Source: Amoeboradix gromovi (lineage: Eukaryota > Sanchytriomycota > Sanchytriomycetes > Sanchytriales > Sanchytriaceae). From it: a DNA stretch of 27,150 nucleotides. The notes below the pieces were generated by a model. That model searched no databases. It was not told where the DNA came from and saw nothing but the letters and a program-made list of their open reading frames with translations. Position 1 is the stretch's first letter. Each line of letters begins with the position of its first letter. This document shows positions 26,881 to 27,150 of the stretch, piece after piece. Both the position numbers and the translations under genes were made by a program. The DNA is taken from positions 1-27,150 of the forward strand of contig JADGIF010000049.1 in NCBI GenBank assembly GCA_018985225.1. Direction: 5' to 3'.

Positions 26881-27150
26881 TTATTTAAACTTTATAGGTA
26901 AGTATGCTGTATACGGATGATCTGAGGGCGTAACACCTACAATCCTCTCATTGTCTTGAGATAGGTACTTGAATTTTGACCCGTAATACTCCCAATTGGA
27001 GGTTGAGAAGACTGCGCATGATATTTTGCCACCCGTTGTGACCACACACGTTCTGTTATTCTTTATATCTACTTGCTTGTACGTAGTGCCTGGGATCTGT
27101 GTCCAGATGGGTGAAGGACTAGAAAAATTTTCAGTACAGTACAACTCATA
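26881..27150 (-). CDS. tectonin-like protein, C-terminal part (runs off the window)
   Basis: The open frame extends past the right window edge, so only the last 90 residues are visible. They contain one full two-cysteine blade (RTCVVTTGGKISCAV then FSTSNWEYYGSKFKYLSQDN). This parallels the LTCVVTLKNEVAC then FKTSDW segment of the two complete tectonin genes, but overall identity is low and the tail differs (ending TAYLPIKFK). It is a third, older member of the family. AATAAA overlaps the TAA stop. The apparent start inside the window is a TTG codon and not the true start. Confidence 0.7.
   Translation of the reverse strand, partial: YELYCTENFSSPSPIWTQIPGTTYKQVDIKNNRTCVVTTGGKISCAVFSTSNWEYYGSKFKYLSQDNERIVGVTPSDHPYTAYLPIKFK

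Overview
The window looks like nuclear DNA of an early-diverging, probably zoosporic fungus (chytrid or cryptomycotan grade). It holds a Cdc24-type RhoGEF with a C-terminal PB1 domain (a fungal hallmark), histone H4, an RGS protein, a Got1-like Golgi protein, a PPP2R3C/TON2-like PP2A subunit (a family tied to basal bodies and centrosomes) and several relics of a Fanzor/TnpB-type element. The DNA is AT-rich by eye and the genes are monocistronic on both strands. The species assignment is inference.

Layout. 1-2.8 kb: a mini foldback element, a small hypothetical gene and two Fanzor relics. 2.8-6 kb: gamma-glutamyltranspeptidase and a predicted secreted protein. 6.2-8.3 kb: a nested transposon (one terminal-inverted-repeat element inserted into another, the inner one carrying a gene) followed by a third Fanzor relic. 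8.4-11.6 kb: an RGS-domain gene and a 7TM gene. 12-13.1 kb: one arm of an inverted segmental duplication with a tectonin/RCC1-like secreted beta-propeller gene. 13.3-17.6 kb: an M20 dipeptidase, a fourth Fanzor relic and a GH5 glucosylceramidase-like gene. 17.8-18.3 kb: a 485-bp TIR element. 18.7-21.9 kb: a coiled-coil gene, the other duplication arm with the second tectonin gene, and the PPP2R3C-like gene. 22-25.4 kb: Cdc24, an EEP-family phosphohydrolase and a shortened Got1-like gene. 25.7-27.15 kb: a small cysteine-rich secreted protein, histone H4 and the 3' part of a third tectonin-like gene cut by the window end.

The most striking signals are in gene architecture. Two well-conserved enzymes are each interrupted by an apparent frameshift that is repaired exactly by removing a GT...AG segment of only 20 nt (M20 gene) or 19 nt (GH5 gene). 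Both restore canonical family motifs and both segments begin GTATT and end TAG. AATAAA signals overlap or abut the stop codon in at least seven genes. TATA-like boxes sit 30-33 nt upstream of the ATG in eight genes, implying almost no 5' leader. Together these suggest very compact transcripts in a genome whose intergenic space is nevertheless full of decayed mobile elements.

No rRNA, tRNA or CRISPR array was recognised.
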